A stretch of 64,000 nt of DNA from Hemicordylus capensis (GCF_027244095.1 NC_069659.1:349966750-350030749); one strand, 5' to 3'; positions 41,101-52,796 are shown, counted from the stretch's first letter. The notes: generated by a model from the sequence alone, not told the origin. Program-made: numbers and translations.

Positions 41101-41173
41101 CTCTTTGCAGAGAAGCAGACAGCTACGCTGGCAGTCCAACTGCCAGCCTGGTGCCCGGTCACTGTTACTGAAA
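38145..41173 (-). mobile_element. L1 LINE, 5' end present, ORF2 mostly lost
   Basis: Minus strand, 3.0 kb. A 5' UTR of about 0.8 kb precedes a complete ORF1 (39489-40382). After ORF1 only the last part of ORF2 is left (39347 down to 38352: MNLSLMGRISVVKRN, FVWQGKRPRINFKNL, MWWTCGKAKAYWDMI), in broken frames, so endonuclease and RT are missing. A 3' UTR and T-rich tail (TTTTCTTCTTCTTTTC on plus) abut repeat A. The junction between ORF1 and the ORF2 remnant is near 39350-39480. Confidence 0.9.
39489..40382 (-). CDS. L1 ORF1 protein, intact frame (297 aa)
   Basis: RNA-binding chaperone of L1 RNPs. Residues about 35-130 are heptad-like (LSEMKQIFQSNAVALQSNAT, then INDKTINIDETVKKLAQDN), a trimerising coiled coil. 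An RRM-like part follows (SFLRFRGIPETPNQN, with IEIAFRLNS), then the C-terminal domain (RIIQAHFTTALTIQAHQIKI, IHFRWELPEGLSFFYK). About family length. No frame break, although its ORF2 is largely gone. Confidence 0.9.
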   Translation of the reverse strand: MKGKEKLHQSQIHTQARKLSLPDSGMGKTKIPTAMDQTLSEMKQIFQSNAVALQSNATALQQVILDMTQMKQNMNEINDKTINIDETVKKLAQDNKEFKLRVEALEKDVGSLKDDKEKLLDQMALLELRHKESFLRFRGIPETPNQNIKKLLGEELASFLGITAGEMEAQIEIAFRLNSDFAIRNKLINDCLVQFTTKSIAERIIQAHFTTALTIQAHQIKILKEIPARILRKRKDYTFLTDALKANGIHFRWELPEGLSFFYKSKKNRFTELLKAQEFWQKYKKDLSSKGKGTAMG

Positions 41174-41339
41174 TTGAGGCCCTGGTCAAGAAATGAACCG
41201 GGCCCCAGGGTCCTCTTATTAGGCAACTCTTATTAGGCAAAAAAATGAACCGGGCCCCAGGGTCAGATTGTATTACAGTAGAAATTATCCGTAATAACAT
41301 GGAGTGGTGGGCACCTCTTTTAGTCACATTATTCACTTA
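41174..41339 (+). repeat. Long direct repeat B flanking the L1 (166 bp)
   Basis: Same as repeat A but with a single 51-bp unit. It starts TTGAGGCCCTGGTCAAG exactly at the L1 5' end and finishes CATTATTCACTTA; only a few substitutions separate the copies. Confidence 0.95.
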
Positions 41340-42200
41340 GGTGCTATGGGAGAGGTGTGGACACACCGGGAGAGGTGTGGAGAGGAGTGGACAATCCACT
41401 TCTCTATCCAGCGGCAGAGTACAGCTGCCACCTCTTCCATGGTGTACCTCGTGTCCATGGTCTCTACATGCAGAACGGCCCCCCTCTGCCGTAGTGCAGT
41501 GCAAGACGTGATGGAGCCAGAGGCAGTGCCCATGGAGGTCCCCTCTCTCTCTGGGCCGCACCAGTGGGCAGTGAGGGCCAGGAAAGCAGCGTGCATTCCA
41601 GTGACACTGGTCCAGAGGTCACTCGTAAAATGCACGTTGGTGCCAGCAGGTGCTGCCCGCAGCCTGGATGATACAAGCTCGCTGAACAGGCGGTACAGGG
41701 AGGAGACCACGTTCTGGCTGAACATGGTCCTTGAGGGGACCTTGTACTCGGGAGCAAGGTACTGGAGAATCTGGCAGAAGTCGGAGTTCTCGGCCGCCTG
41801 AAAAGGTTGGTTGTCAGTGAATATTATCTCCCCTGTGAGGCGGGTGAGGTGACAATGGTCCACCTGACCAGCATGCTTGCTGCCCTACAACTGTGTCCAC
41901 CACTGGACTGGCAGTGTTGCCTGATTTTTTTTGGCAGCTGGCACACCACCCTTGTCTGCACTAGTTGCAGGAACACCAGGCGCACTAGCACTGCCAGCGA
42001 GGCCAAGGAGAGCTAGGTGATGACACTCCATGTGTCACCACATGGGCATCATACCTAGGCACTTGGGATCCTTGCCCCAACTGACCTGTTCCCTGCAGTG
42101 GACACAGTGGGCATTGTTCGGGGCATTTTCAAGCACCTCAAAATGCTGCCAGACACTGCTGCCCTGGGAGGCCTCCTGCGCCCTGGGTGCCCTCTTTGCC
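41340..42200 (-). mobile_element. hAT transposase remnant (BED finger plus N-terminal catalytic part)
   Basis: Minus strand. A BED zinc finger at about 42180-42030: VWQHFEVLENAPNNAHCVHC, with MECHH supplying the histidines. Catalytic N-part at 41863-41340: PFQAAENSDFCQILQYLAPE, SRTMFSQNVV, VHFTSDLWTSVTGMHAAFLA (first catalytic Asp) and TMEEVAAVLCRWIEKW. A stop lies inside the finger (MW*HMECHH), the linker is out of frame near 41870, and all of the C-terminal half, including the dimerisation domain, is absent because the sequence ends at repeat B. An Ac/ZBED-like hAT, old. Confidence 0.8.
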
Positions 42201-43890
42201 CTCTTGATCCTGGGTGACTGCAGTCCTATGAGGGGGCGGCTGCCACTGCCTGCCCACTGCTTTCAACCACCCCCCTTCTGCCCTGTGTGGAGGAGGAACA
42301 GCCAGGCTCCACTGCCAGAGGAGAGGCAGGCCTCTCCACTACCTCAGCAGACTCTTCCTCATCAGAGCCAGAGTGCGAGGACCCACAACTAGACCCTGAC
42401 ATGACTGCCCCAGGCTTCGGGGGGGGGGGCCACTGAGCAGCAAAATAATAGGGGAAAGGGCCCCAAGAGGGAGGGAGAATCTGGCAGCATCGCTGGCAGC
42501 CGTCACGTCCTTCCTGCCCTCTGCCTCCTCCCCCGCACCACCAGTCTCTACCACCACTGAAGATGCACCACCACCTGGCAGCGAGGGACCCACCACAGCT
42601 CTAGTGCCTCGGCCTTGGCCTCATCCAGCGCCGGCAGCTGGCTGGGAATAGTTCAGCCTGTGCACAAATGCCTCAGCTGGGGCAAATAATGCCTCAGTGG
42701 GGAGGACTGGGGTATCATCAGGCTCTTCCCCACATCCTCTCCCTCTCTGCCCCACAGCCACAGGCACAGCCCACCCCCGGCATCTCCCACCTCTGCCTGG
42801 CAACCTTCTGCGAGGCCTGGCCTGAACACGGCTCTCACATTGTTCAGACATATTAAGGGTGGGAGACTTTAGGCCGGAAAGAGGCAAAATAGTTTTTTTT
42901 AAAAGGGGGGGAAGGCCAATTAATTGGCACAGGTGGATTCTTTAGGGAAAAAAGCCAATTGGGGGGAAGGGAAGACTTTTAACAGGTAAAAAAAGGCCAA
43001 CTGAGGTGAGGTGAGGGGAACCTTTTTGTGGGGGGGGGAAGCCAATGGAGGGGGAAAGTGAAAATTTTAAAAAGGGGGAGACTCCTGGGTTGCAGGCAAT
43101 TACCCTACACTCTAACCAGGCGGAGGAGCGGGGCGGGGAAAGCTTTTTGGGGAAAAGAGTATGGGGGGAATTATGGAGCACCCACCTACCAGGAGGAAAT
43201 CAAACCCTGGGGAACCTAAAAATCAAAACAAAATACTTATTTAATCTGGAGTTTTTTGGATTTTTTTTTTGAAAAACATTTTATAAGCCTATTTAAAATG
43301 ACCTCTTTAACAAAAGCCTACCCACACACTCCACCCACAGCAAGCAATACAATAATACAAGCAAGCAATCAACAATAACAATTTCCTGGGGAAACCTGTA
43401 AAAGGAGAAGAACCTGCCACAAAAGAAACAACCTGCAAGAGAAAAGGCAGCAGCAGCAGCAAGCAAACAACAACAATACACAAAATATATCCCACCCTAC
43501 ACCCAAATGCAAAATAAATGAGGCCCTATTTAAAACTACCAACTAGGGGTGGGGACAACAAAAGGTCTGCACACACGCACCCCTCTTCTTTTGGTTCTTC
43601 TCCTGCCCCACACTGGTCAGAAGATGAAAACCAGGAATACCAGTGGGCTGCCTGCCATACAGAGAGTGTGGCACAGGAGGCAGACAGCTAGGGGCAAGGG
43701 TGAGCGCAGAATGAGCCATTAGTTGCAGCAGTGACTCACCCACCCCCAAGGAGCAACAAATTAAATAAAAAATACTTTAAAAATAAATATAAAAGGCTGG
43801 CAGGTGGTGTGACTGCTGGCGGGCGCTGTAAGGGAGAAGGGAAGGGAAGGAGGAAGAGAAAAAGAGTAAGGCAGCGAGAGGAGAGAGACT
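42201..43890. other. Unassigned, GC- then G-rich low-complexity stretch
   Basis: 42201-42860 may be upstream sequence of the hAT (minus-strand frames rich in G, P and A, no domain). 42890-43200 has repeated GGGGGAAGGCCAA-type strings. 43260-43560 is A/C-rich. No gene recognised. Confidence 0.4.
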
Positions 43891-43899
43891 ACAGAGAGC

Positions 43900-44470
43900 A
43901 GGAGGAGGACAGTGGAGTTATGTGGCTGCTGAAATGCCCCATTATTCCCTATGGAGGGAAAGCTTAAAGATGTGCAAAATTCAGAAAAAAATTACAATTT
44001 CTTTGAAATCTGGGTGGTAGCAGGCACCCATTGGGGCATTACCACCTGACCCACTTTTCTGCCCCCCCAAACCCCTTTTCTGCCTTGAATCTGCCACAAA
44101 GACATGCCAACTTGATTTTTTTTTTTTTAGAAACACCCCTTTGCCCAATTGCGTTGAAATCTCGGTGGTAGCTTCTTTGCACCCATTGGGCACTACCACC
44201 TACCACAACCCACTCTGTGTCACCCGGGTGCCCCCCGCCCATGGGGAGTTATCTCTAAGGCTGCTGGAATCCCCATTATTCCCTAAGGGGAAAAGCTTAA
44301 AGACACACCAAGTTCAAAAATTCTTTAATAATCACCCCTTTCCCAATTTCATTGAAACCTGGGTGGTAGATTCCACCCATTGGGCACTACCACACAACCC
44401 ACTTTTGGTTCAGAATCTGGGGTGATTTGCTTTGTACCTGAATTTGGGCAACTGAGCACGGAGTGATATG
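43900..44470. repeat. Foldback-family fragments
   Basis: CCCATTATTCCCTATGGAGG, ATCTGGGTGGTAGCAGGCACC, CTTTTCTGCC and GAATCTGCCACAAAGAC repeat modules of the family at 17400 and 28627, in inverse orientation. Confidence 0.55.
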
Positions 44471-44641
44471 TTTTGTCTAGGAGCAAAAAACATGCACTAG
44501 GAGCAAGAAACATGCCAGGGTGGTGGCTGTGGGGGGTGGTTGCTGTGGGGGGTGCAGAGCAGGTGGGGAGCAAGGGAGCAAACTACCCTGGGCCCCACGA
44601 GGTTTTGTACCCCCAGCATATTATCATGACTTCTGATCTGC

Positions 44642-44796
44642 TGACAGCTCAATGAAAATGACAACCCAGTGTGTGGCAGCTGTGAAAAAGACCAAGTCCA
44701 TGCTCAGGATCATTAAGATCATTAGGAAAGGGATTGGAGATAAGGCAACCAGAATCACAGCGCCCTTATAGAGATTGATGGTCCAGCTGCACTTGG
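44642..44796 (+). mobile_element. CR1 LINE fragment (RT C-terminal part)
   Basis: GACAGCTCAATGAAAATGAC, GTGGCAGCTGTGAAAAAG and GGATCATTAAGATCATTAGG align with 49137-49270 of the large CR1. Diverged, internal piece. Confidence 0.8.
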
Positions 44797-44945
44797 TTTG
44801 TTTGTTTGTTTGTTTGTTTACATGTGTATTTCTCCAAGGAGTCCAGTATAGTATCTTTGGTTATGTTTATCCTCACAACAACCCAGTGAGGTAGGTTAGG
44901 CTGAGAGAAGCGATTGGTCCAGAATCACCCAGGGAATTTCATGGC
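44797..44945 (-). repeat. Partial tRNA-SINE after a (GTTT)n tract
   Basis: TATTTCTCCAAGGAGTCCAG, CTCACAACAACCCAGTGAGG, TAGGTTAGGCTGAGAG and AGAATCACCCAGG correspond to the tail and core of the SINE at 25804. The tRNA head is missing. Confidence 0.7.
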
Positions 44946-45537
44946 TGCTGCATCTGAAAAAAGCAGATTGCAGAGCTGGGAAAGGTCCAGAAAAGGCCCA
45001 GAAAGGGCCATCTCGATGACTACCATATTGAGGCATCTCTGCAGCAACCATCCAAGACAGTGTGTGACAGAACGAAGCAGAAGATCTCTCAACCAAATTT
45101 TTCAAATTCGTTTTCCCCTTCCCACACAGACACAGACTTTGAATTGCAGGCATTCACCACACAACAGAAAACTTTGAGAACCCTCAATTGTAGAGGCAAT
45201 TGGAATTTGAAAGCGGTGCAAGAGGGGTTTCTTTGACTCCTTATTTCAAAGAAGGGCACTTCGCATTTCAGAGCATTCTAATTGTATTGAAAAGAACTGC
45301 TCTGCATGGGACTGCTTGCTGCTGGCACACCAGGGACTCGGAATTGCAGGAATTCACCACCCAAGGCAGTAATAACAAATGACTGCTGATAAGTGGGGGG
45401 AAGGCAGGCTGATGTTTTAAGCAGCTGCAACACTAGCATCAGGGTTGGGGCCACTATTGGGTGAATGGTTTCAAAGAACCTGGGCTGCCACCCTCAGGAG
45501 CTGTGCCTCGAGGCCCCCCGGACACATCCCTGCATCC

Positions 45538-45735
45538 GACATCTTTTTTTCCTTCGAACATGTGACTTCCTCAAGTATGGCAGCTCTCTGAACCAACAGA
45601 TTTATCTGTTCAAACTTTTATCCAAAAACCTCCCACCTCCCCCCCCCCCCAAATAAACTTTATTCCAAAGATGGTCCTCTCCAGCAGCTGGCACACCTTC
45701 TCTGGCATGTGAAGCTGCCCAGAGACATAAGTTTG
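45538..45735 (+). repeat. Direct repeat Z, copy 1 (CR1 5' UTR-like)
   Basis: GAACATGTGACTTCC, CTCTCTGAACCAACAGATTT, ATCCAAAAACCTCCCACC and CCAAAGATGGTCCTCTCCAG recur at 45935-46115 immediately upstream of the CR1 ORF1. Confidence 0.8.
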
Positions 45736-46169
45736 GGTGGGGGTTTATATTAAATAAAATAAATAAATAAATGTGTTGTTCTGCCAGGGCTCAAAAATAT
45801 TTTGTAGGTTAGCATCCCATAAGCCTGACTTGTCAAAACAACATGCTATTTTACATTCCCTGCATTAAGGCTCCATTTTTAACTCTACTCCTGTGTCCAT
45901 GACTCCATTTAAATTTACTATTTATTTATTTTTTTGCTTTTGAACATGTGACTTTTGCAATTATGGCAACTCTCTGAACCAACAGATTTCTCTGTGCATA
46001 CCTTTATCCAAAAACTTCCCACCTACCCCACAAAAAAAAACTTTATCCCAAAGATGGTCCTCTCCAGCTGCTGGCACCTCTTTTCCGGCAGGTGTTGTTG
46101 TTCTGCCAGGGCTCTTCTTTTCCAACAGTTTGACTGACCAAAGAGTGCCATTTAGAAGGGACCCCTTCC

Positions 46170-46730
46170 GTGGATGATGAGCCCATATCCTCTCGCACAG
46201 GGGATACTCCTCTGGGGGGTGGGGGCCTCCTTGTAGTTGGTGATTCGATCATTAGGGGGATAGAGAGATGGGTTTGTGACCCGCGTGTTGACCGCACGGT
46301 GACTTGCCTGCCTGGTGCGAAGGTTGCAGACATTACGCAGCGTCTAGACAGGCTCCTAGGCAGTGCTGGGGAGGAGACAGCTGTCGTGGTGCACGTCGGC
46401 ACCAACGATGTGGGGAAATGCAGTCGGGAGGTCCTGGAAGCCAAATTTAGGCTGATAATTAGCATTTTGAAATCCAGGACCCCCAAGGTAGCATTCTCAG
46501 AAATGCTACCTGTTCCACGCGCAAGTACAGTGAGACAGGCAGAGCTGAGGGGTTTCAATGCGTGGATGAGATGGTGGTGCCGGGAGGAGGGCTTTAGATT
46601 TGTTAGGCACTGGGACACATTTTGGGGCAAGCAAGGCCTGTACAAAAGGGACGGGCTGCACTTGAACCAAGATGGAACCAGACTGCTGGCGCTTAAAATC
46701 AAAAAGGTTGCAGAGCAGCTTTTAAAATGA
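46170..46730 (+). CDS. CR1 ORF1, SGNH/GDSL-type esterase domain
   Basis: 187 codons, open. LLVVGDSIIRG carries the nucleophile Ser (block I GDS), VVHVGTNDVGK is block III (GxND) and KRDGLHLNQDGTRLLA carries the catalytic Asp-His pair (DGLHL). CR1 ORF1 proteins are known to include esterase domains; their role in transposition is unsettled. The PHD-like N-terminal part of some CR1 ORF1s is not seen. The start is the first Met in frame. Confidence 0.88.
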   Translation: MDDEPISSRTGDTPLGGGGLLVVGDSIIRGIERWVCDPRVDRTVTCLPGAKVADITQRLDRLLGSAGEETAVVVHVGTNDVGKCSREVLEAKFRLIISILKSRTPKVAFSEMLPVPRASTVRQAELRGFNAWMRWWCREEGFRFVRHWDTFWGKQGLYKRDGLHLNQDGTRLLALKIKKVAEQLLK

Positions 46731-46919
46731 CACCTGGGGAACAGCCGATGGGAGCTGGGCAGTATCCCGTTTGGCAAAAGCCATCCTTTAAAGTGTGAGG
46801 CTGCAAAGAATTCAAATAAAACAGATGGGGACGGAGCAGAACTGCATAAAGAGCAGACGGGAGGCTGTGCCAGCAGGTCAAAGAGTCAAAGGAATAGCAT
46901 ACATCAGGGGAAAGATTCA

Positions 46920-49720
46920 GTGTATAGGTGCTTGTATGCCGATGCCAGAAGCCTCCGAGCCAAGATGGGTGAGCTGGAGTGCTTGGTTGCTAATGCAGAA
47001 ATAGACATAGCGGGCATAACAGAAACATGGTGGAACAGTGAGAACCGGTGGGACACTGTTATCCCTGGGTATAAACTCTATAGAAAGGATAGGGAGGGGC
47101 GCCTTGGAGGAGGGGTAGCACTGTATGTTAAAGAAGGGATAGAATCTAACAAGCTAGAAAACCTAGGTGGACTGGAGTCCTCCACAGAAACCCTGTGGGT
47201 GACTATACAAGGCCGGAAAGGAATCGTGCTACTGGGGACATGCTATCGCCCTCTGGATCAAAATGCCGACAGTGACTGGGAGTTGCAGGAGGAAATCAGG
47301 GAGGCGTCAAGGAGAGGCAGGGCTGTAATTATGGGTGATTTCAACTACCCACACATAGACTGGGTAAATTCACATTCAAGTCAGGACAAAGAGGTCAAAT
47401 TTCTAGATACGCTAAATGACTGTGCCTTAGAACAGTTGGTCATGGAACCGACCAAAGAGAAGGTGACCTTGGACCTAATTCTGAGTGACACCCAGGACCT
47501 GGTGCGTGATGTCAGTGTCATCGACCCTTTAGGGAACAGTGACCACAGTGCCATCAAATTCAGCATACATGCGGGGAGAGAATCACCAAGGATGTCAAAC
47601 ACAGACATTTTAAATGTCAAAAGAGGAAACTTCTCCAAAATGAGGAGTATGGTGAAAAGAAAGCTGAGGGGGGAAATCAGGAGAGTCACTTCGCTCCAGA
47701 GTGCATGGCGTTTACTCAAAACCACAATACTAGAAGCCCAGTTAGATTGTATACCCAAAAGGAGGAAAGGTACCACTAAGTCCAGGAGGATGCCAGCATG
47801 GCTAACGGGTACCGTCAAGGAAGCCATAAAAGGGAAGAAGACTTCCTTCCAAAATTGGAAGGCCTGTCCAAACGAAGAGAACAGAAAGGAACACAAACTC
47901 TGGCAAAAGAAATGCAAGGTGACAATAAGGGAGGCAAAAAGAGAGTTTGAGGAACATTTAGCCAAAAGTATCAAGGGGAATAACAAAAACTTCTTTAAGT
48001 ACATCAGAAGCAGGAAACCTGCCAGGGAGGCGGTTGGGCCATTAGACAATGAGGGAGTGAAAGGGATTATTAAGGAGGATATGGAGGTTGCAGAGAAACT
48101 GAATGAGTTCTTTGCGTCTGTCTTCACGGCAGAGGATACTGAGCATATACCTGTTCCTGAACCAGGCTTTTTAGGGATGGAGGCTAGAGAGCTGAGTCTG
48201 ACAGAAGTGACAAGGGATGATGTTCTAAACTGTCTTGAAAAAGTGAAAGCTAACAAATCGCCAGGGCCGGATGGCATCCATCCACGAGTCCTCAAGGAAC
48301 TCAAATGTGAAATTGCCGACCTCCTTGCTAAAATTTTTAACTTATCCCTGAAATCAGGCTCTGTACCAGAGGACTGGAGAGTAGCAAATGTAACACCGAT
48401 TTTCAAAAAGGGATCCGGGGCGATCCGGGAAATTACAGGCCGGTTAGCCTAACGTCCGTTCCAGGCAAATTGATGGAAAGCATCCTCAAGGATAAAATTG
48501 TAAAGTACCTAGAAGAACAGGCCCTGCTGGGAGTGAGCCAGCATGGCTTCTGCAAAGGTAAATCTTGCCTCACCAACCTTTTGGACTTCTTTGAGAGTGT
48601 CAACAAGTATGTGGATAAAGGTGATCCAGTTGACATAGTCTACCTGGACTTCCAAAAAGCTTTTGACAAAGTTCCTCATCAAAGACTTCTGAGGAAACTT
48701 AGCTGTCATGGAATAAAGGGACAAGTACATGTGTGGATTGCTAACTGGTTGAAAGACAGAAAACAGAGGGTAGGTATAAATGGAGAGTTTTCACAATGGA
48801 GGGAAGTAAGAAGCGGGGTCCCCCAGGGATCTGTACTGGGACCGGTGCTTTTTAATTGATTCATAAATGATCTAGAAGCAGGGGTAAGCAGCGATGTGGC
48901 CAGATTTGCAGATGATACTAAACTCTTCCGGGTAGTGAAATCCCATACGGATTGTGAGCAGCTCCAAAAGGATCTCTCCAAACTGGGGGAGTGGGCGACA
49001 AAATGGCAAATGCAGTTCAATGTTAGCAAGTGTAAAGTGATGCACATTGGAACGAAAAAACCCAACTTCAGGTATGTGCTGATGGGATCTGGGCTGTCGG
49101 TGACGGACCAGGAAAGGGATCTTGGGGTTGTGGTTGACAGCTCGTTGAAAGTGTCTATTCAATGTGCGGCAGCTGTGAAAAAGGCAAATTCCATGCTAGG
49201 GATCATTAGGAAGGGGACTGAAAATAAAACGGCTAACATTATAATGCCCTTATACAAAACTATGGTGCGGCCACACTTGGAGTACTGCGTACAATTCTGG
49301 TCACCACATCTTAAAAAGGACATTGTTAAACTGAAGAAGGTACAGAAGAGGGCAACCAAGATGATCAGGGGCCTAGAGCACCTTTCTTACGAGGCAAGAC
49401 TGCAACACCTGGGGCTTTTTAGTTTAGAAAAAAGACGACTGTGGGGAGACATGATAGAGGTCTATAAAATCATGCATGGCGTGGAGAAAGTGGAGAGAGA
49501 GAGATTCTTTTCCCTCTCACACAACACTAGAACCAGGGGTCACTCCATGAAATTGATTGCCAGGAGGTCTAGGACCAACAAACGGAAGTACTTTTTCACA
49601 CAACGTGTGATCCACTTGTGGAACTCTCTGCCACAGGATGTGGTGACAGCCAACAACCTGGATGGCTTTAAGAGGGGTTTGGATGACTTCATGGAGGAGA
49701 GGTCTATCAATGGCTACTAG
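46920..49720 (+). CDS. CR1 ORF2, AP endonuclease and reverse transcriptase (two defects)
   Basis: Frame 1 (46920-48452) holds the endonuclease (ARSLRAKMGEL, ITETWWN, MGDFNYPHIDW, GNSDHSAIKF), the linker and the start of RT (ANKSPGPDGIHPRVLKEL, WRVANVTPIFKKG). A one-base loss near 48415 shifts the frame, and YRPVSLTSVPGKLMESILKD continues in the next. RT motifs: VYLDFQKAFDKVPH, GVPQGSVLGPVLFN, then a stop (TGA near 48857) and FADDTKLFR. The C-terminal part runs to EERSINGY at 49720. Otherwise complete. Confidence 0.93.
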
Positions 49721-49922
49721 TCAGAGGGCTGTGGGTCACCTCCAGCCTCAAGGGTGTGCCTCTTAGTACCAGTTGCAGGGGAGCAATGGCAGGAGAGAGG
49801 GCATGCCCTCAACTCCTGCCTGTGGCTTCCAGCGGCATCTGGTGGGCCAGTGTGCGAAACAGGATGCTGGACTAGATGGGCCTTGAGCCTGATCCAGCAG
49901 GGCTGTTCTTATGTTCTTATGC

Positions 49923-50920
49923 CATACTGTGATTGCTTATGATATTTATCACTGTACTAGTACACACTAAACCTGATTACCCTCTATATTAGGGCCAGTG
50001 CTCCATTACTTGTTCACAAATTGTTCAAGAAGTTGTAGTAGCCAACAAAGTGGTCCAAAGGTTGGAGTAACCATCAAAGTGGCAAAATTTGCAAATTGCA
50101 ATTCAAAGTAAGAAAGTGTCAAGTGCTGCATATTGGGGCATTATACCCCACATGTGCACTCAACAGCTCTGATCTCCTTCAGGTATACACAACATTTGAC
50201 ATTCACAAGGTGGAGTGATGATGCACTCAACAAATCATCTAGGTGTGTGTGTGTGTGTGTGTGTTTAACACATATAATATGTATTAAACATAGATTTGGT
50301 ATATATGTTTTTATTTTCATCATGACAATTCCAAAGTGGATTAAACGGTGGGAGAAATATGGTGGTGGTTTTTTTTTTTTTTTTTTAATTAAAGTATAAA
50401 CAGGTGGCTTTAAAAGATGGCCTAAAAAGATCTTCCTCGTGCCAAGGCATTGCTCCAGGTGTGCCTGAAATACACCCTGTGTGCCACACCCTCAGCAGCT
50501 AGCTAAGCACACTGCATGCCCTTCAGCTAGCAGAATGTAAAGAAGGTTACTTTTGGACAAACATAATGCTACTATTTGCTTCATGAAGAAACACAATATT
50601 TACTGCCATTTATCAGTGACATTAAACAAAAGGAAGCTGATAGAGGGATCTTAGTAAACTATCCTGCAAAGGAACCTACCCTGGGACAAATTGAAGAGTT
50701 ACACAGTACTTGGGCTGTTCAGGCCAGTGAGGAAAAGTGAGGGGAAACCATTGACTGCAGAGAAAGATGGGTTTTTAAAACAATTTTGGGAACAGAGAGA
50801 TTTACCTTGTGGCTCCCAACGTTGTACTTTTACCTAAAATTTGCAGTATTAAGTTAGAAGGAACAGTGCCCTTGATGGCTTTGCCAGAAACAATCATTTG
50901 CATCTGAGGAAATCTATTTT
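49923..50920. other. Mostly unassigned, with a small CR1 piece and a (GT)n tract
   Basis: 50055-50140 (GGCAAAATTTGCAAATTGC, GTGTCAAGTGCTGCATATTG) matches CR1 around 49000-49050. (GT)n at 50243-50263, a T-run at 50369-50387. The rest was not recognised. Confidence 0.5.
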
Positions 50921-51109
50921 GGTTCATAAGATGTCATGGTAACAGGCAGAATGCTCATACTTTACGGCAAAAAAAGAGGAAGAGAGGGAAGGGAAATCCC
51001 ACCGTGACTGTGGCAAACATATATACAAATGATATAAAGCAACTAAACTATGGAAACAATAAACCAATCCTCTATAATAAAACCCTAAGTGAGTGTCCGT
51101 GGCTTTAGA

Positions 51110-52080
51110 ACGTTGGGGATCTGCGTCCCTGTCTCCCTGGGCTGTTCTGGGCCTGCGCTTCGCGCAGGCCCAGAACAATCCAAGGGAGACACGACCGCCG
51201 ACCCACCAGGCGTCTGGGGAGGGGAGGGAAAGCGGGGGCCTGGCAGGAAGTAGCCTCGCAGCTCGACGCTCCACCACCGCCGGTGCAGCAACCTCTGCCT
51301 TCAGCCAGCTGCAGCTCCTCTCCTGCCGTCGCCCCTTCTGAGCGAGCCCTCTCCAAGCTCTACCTTCTCTGGCCGCTGATTGAGCAGACGCGACCTGAGG
51401 GAAGGGAAATCGGGCGGCCATGCTGGGGAGGGAAGGGAATAATCCAGAATAATCCTGCCGCCCTCCTCGGTTCCTCCTTGCTTGAGGAGCCCGAAGCAGA
51501 GTGTTGCCTTCCCAACCCCGCGCGCCCCAGAGGAGTCCTGATGGCTCCTCTTCAGAAGCCAGACAACTTTGGGCACCTCCCCTCCTGAGCGACGGCCGCC
51601 CGCGGGGAAGGGGGGCGGCAGCTCTCTCAAGGTGTGCGGGGAGCGGGGCTCCTAAAGCATGCGCTCCTGCGCCTGTTGGAGCGAGACGGAACAAGTATGT
51701 AACGTGGCGGCTGGTCACTTGGCGCGTGCCAGAGGAGGAAATAGCAGCAGCAGCATCGAGCGTCTCATTACCAAGTAATGAATATTTCAGCGCGAGCTAA
51801 ACAGTCCCCTTGGCTGATGTCACGGGACTTGCTGCTTTGGCGACTCCACCAATCCCCCAAAGAGAAAGCGGGAGCGCAGGACGCAAACCGCGAGTTCATC
51901 TGTGGCAAAGAAATGCTCTTGAACGCTGTCACAGCTGCCCGGGCAAGCCTTTCCTTGCACGAGCTACCTTTAGTTTTTACCTCAGAAAGCACCGGGAAAT
52001 AGACAGACACCTGGGTTTTTAACTGTATTGCGATTTCCTTTGTGTAAGGGACACATTCCTTCCGCAGGCTTCAAGCGCCC
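51110..52080. other. CpG-rich block inside the Helitron, probable captured host promoter or first exon
   Basis: Dense CpG (GAGCGAGACGG, GGCGCGTGCC, GCACGAGC), CCAAT (CCACCAATCCC) and a CRE-like TGATGTCACGG stand in about 1 kb, unlike the surrounding AT-rich repeats. No conserved protein was recognised in any frame. Helitrons often capture host gene pieces; the source here is unknown. Confidence 0.5.
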
Positions 52081-52796
52081 CCTTCCTGCTTTGGGATTAT
52101 TATTATTATTATTTTTAAAACCCTCGGGGTTAGTAGAGCGCACTTCTCCACAGGCAGAACAAGAAATGTATTGCTGCTCGCACTATTGCTTGCTATCTCA
52201 CTTCCCTAAAACCAGGCTCTTTTCCAAAAAGGTGTGTACCAGTTTGGTTGCCAAGATTTTTTTTTAAGACTTAGACCTTTAAGGCTTAGTGTGAAGTTGG
52301 CCTCAAGCTTGGAAAGAAAGGATATTGGATCTGGGGTTGGAGGACAGAGCTTGCAAACAAGTTTGTGTGTCTCATTTTAGAAATTAAACACTGCTTGATT
52401 CTTTTCCTGTGATAATGACTACATTGACTACTTGATTTCTGTCTCACCCCAGTGTAAGGATCCATTGACTTTTGTTTAATCATTTCTGTTTGTCCCTCTT
52501 TGCCTCAAGTGTGCTGAGGAAGAAATAGCAAGGTTATCTACTCTAATGGCATGTGGAATACGTTATATTCCATATATATTTTATTAATGCTCTGCTTAAT
52601 TATTTCCTATTTGTGAAGATGACTGTAATGGTTCAAAATTATAGAACTTTCCAATACTACTTTGCATACTGCGCAGAGATCCACAGCTCTGAGATGTGCA
52701 TGTACTGCTTGCAAGCCACTCCAAAGTGCAGCCACTCTGGGGCCACTAAGCAGTGCATAATTCTAATTGTGAAGGTACTCTCATTTTTCCCAATGG

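Larger units (their letters stand above)
45935..49922 (+). mobile_element. CR1 LINE, almost full length
   Basis: A 5' UTR-like block, ORF1 (46170-46730), ORF2 (46920-49720 over three frames) and a CR1 3' UTR ending in the characteristic TGTTCTTATGTTCTTATG. The coding part shows only about two defects in ORF2, so this is a fairly young copy. It has the same 3' end as the pieces at 6660, 14812, 18185, 22646, 44642, 50055 and 59437. Confidence 0.95.

Noticed and set aside
41304-41801. 165-codon plus-strand frame
   Set aside because: Antisense shadow of the hAT transposase remnant on minus.
47381-48406. 341-codon minus-strand frame
   Set aside because: Antisense shadow of the CR1 ORF2, whose plus frame carries clear endonuclease and RT motifs.
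50924-51718. 264-codon minus-strand frame over the Helitron left end
   Set aside because: GC-rich, R/A/P-biased frame that crosses the Helitron boundary into flanking DNA; no recognisable domain.
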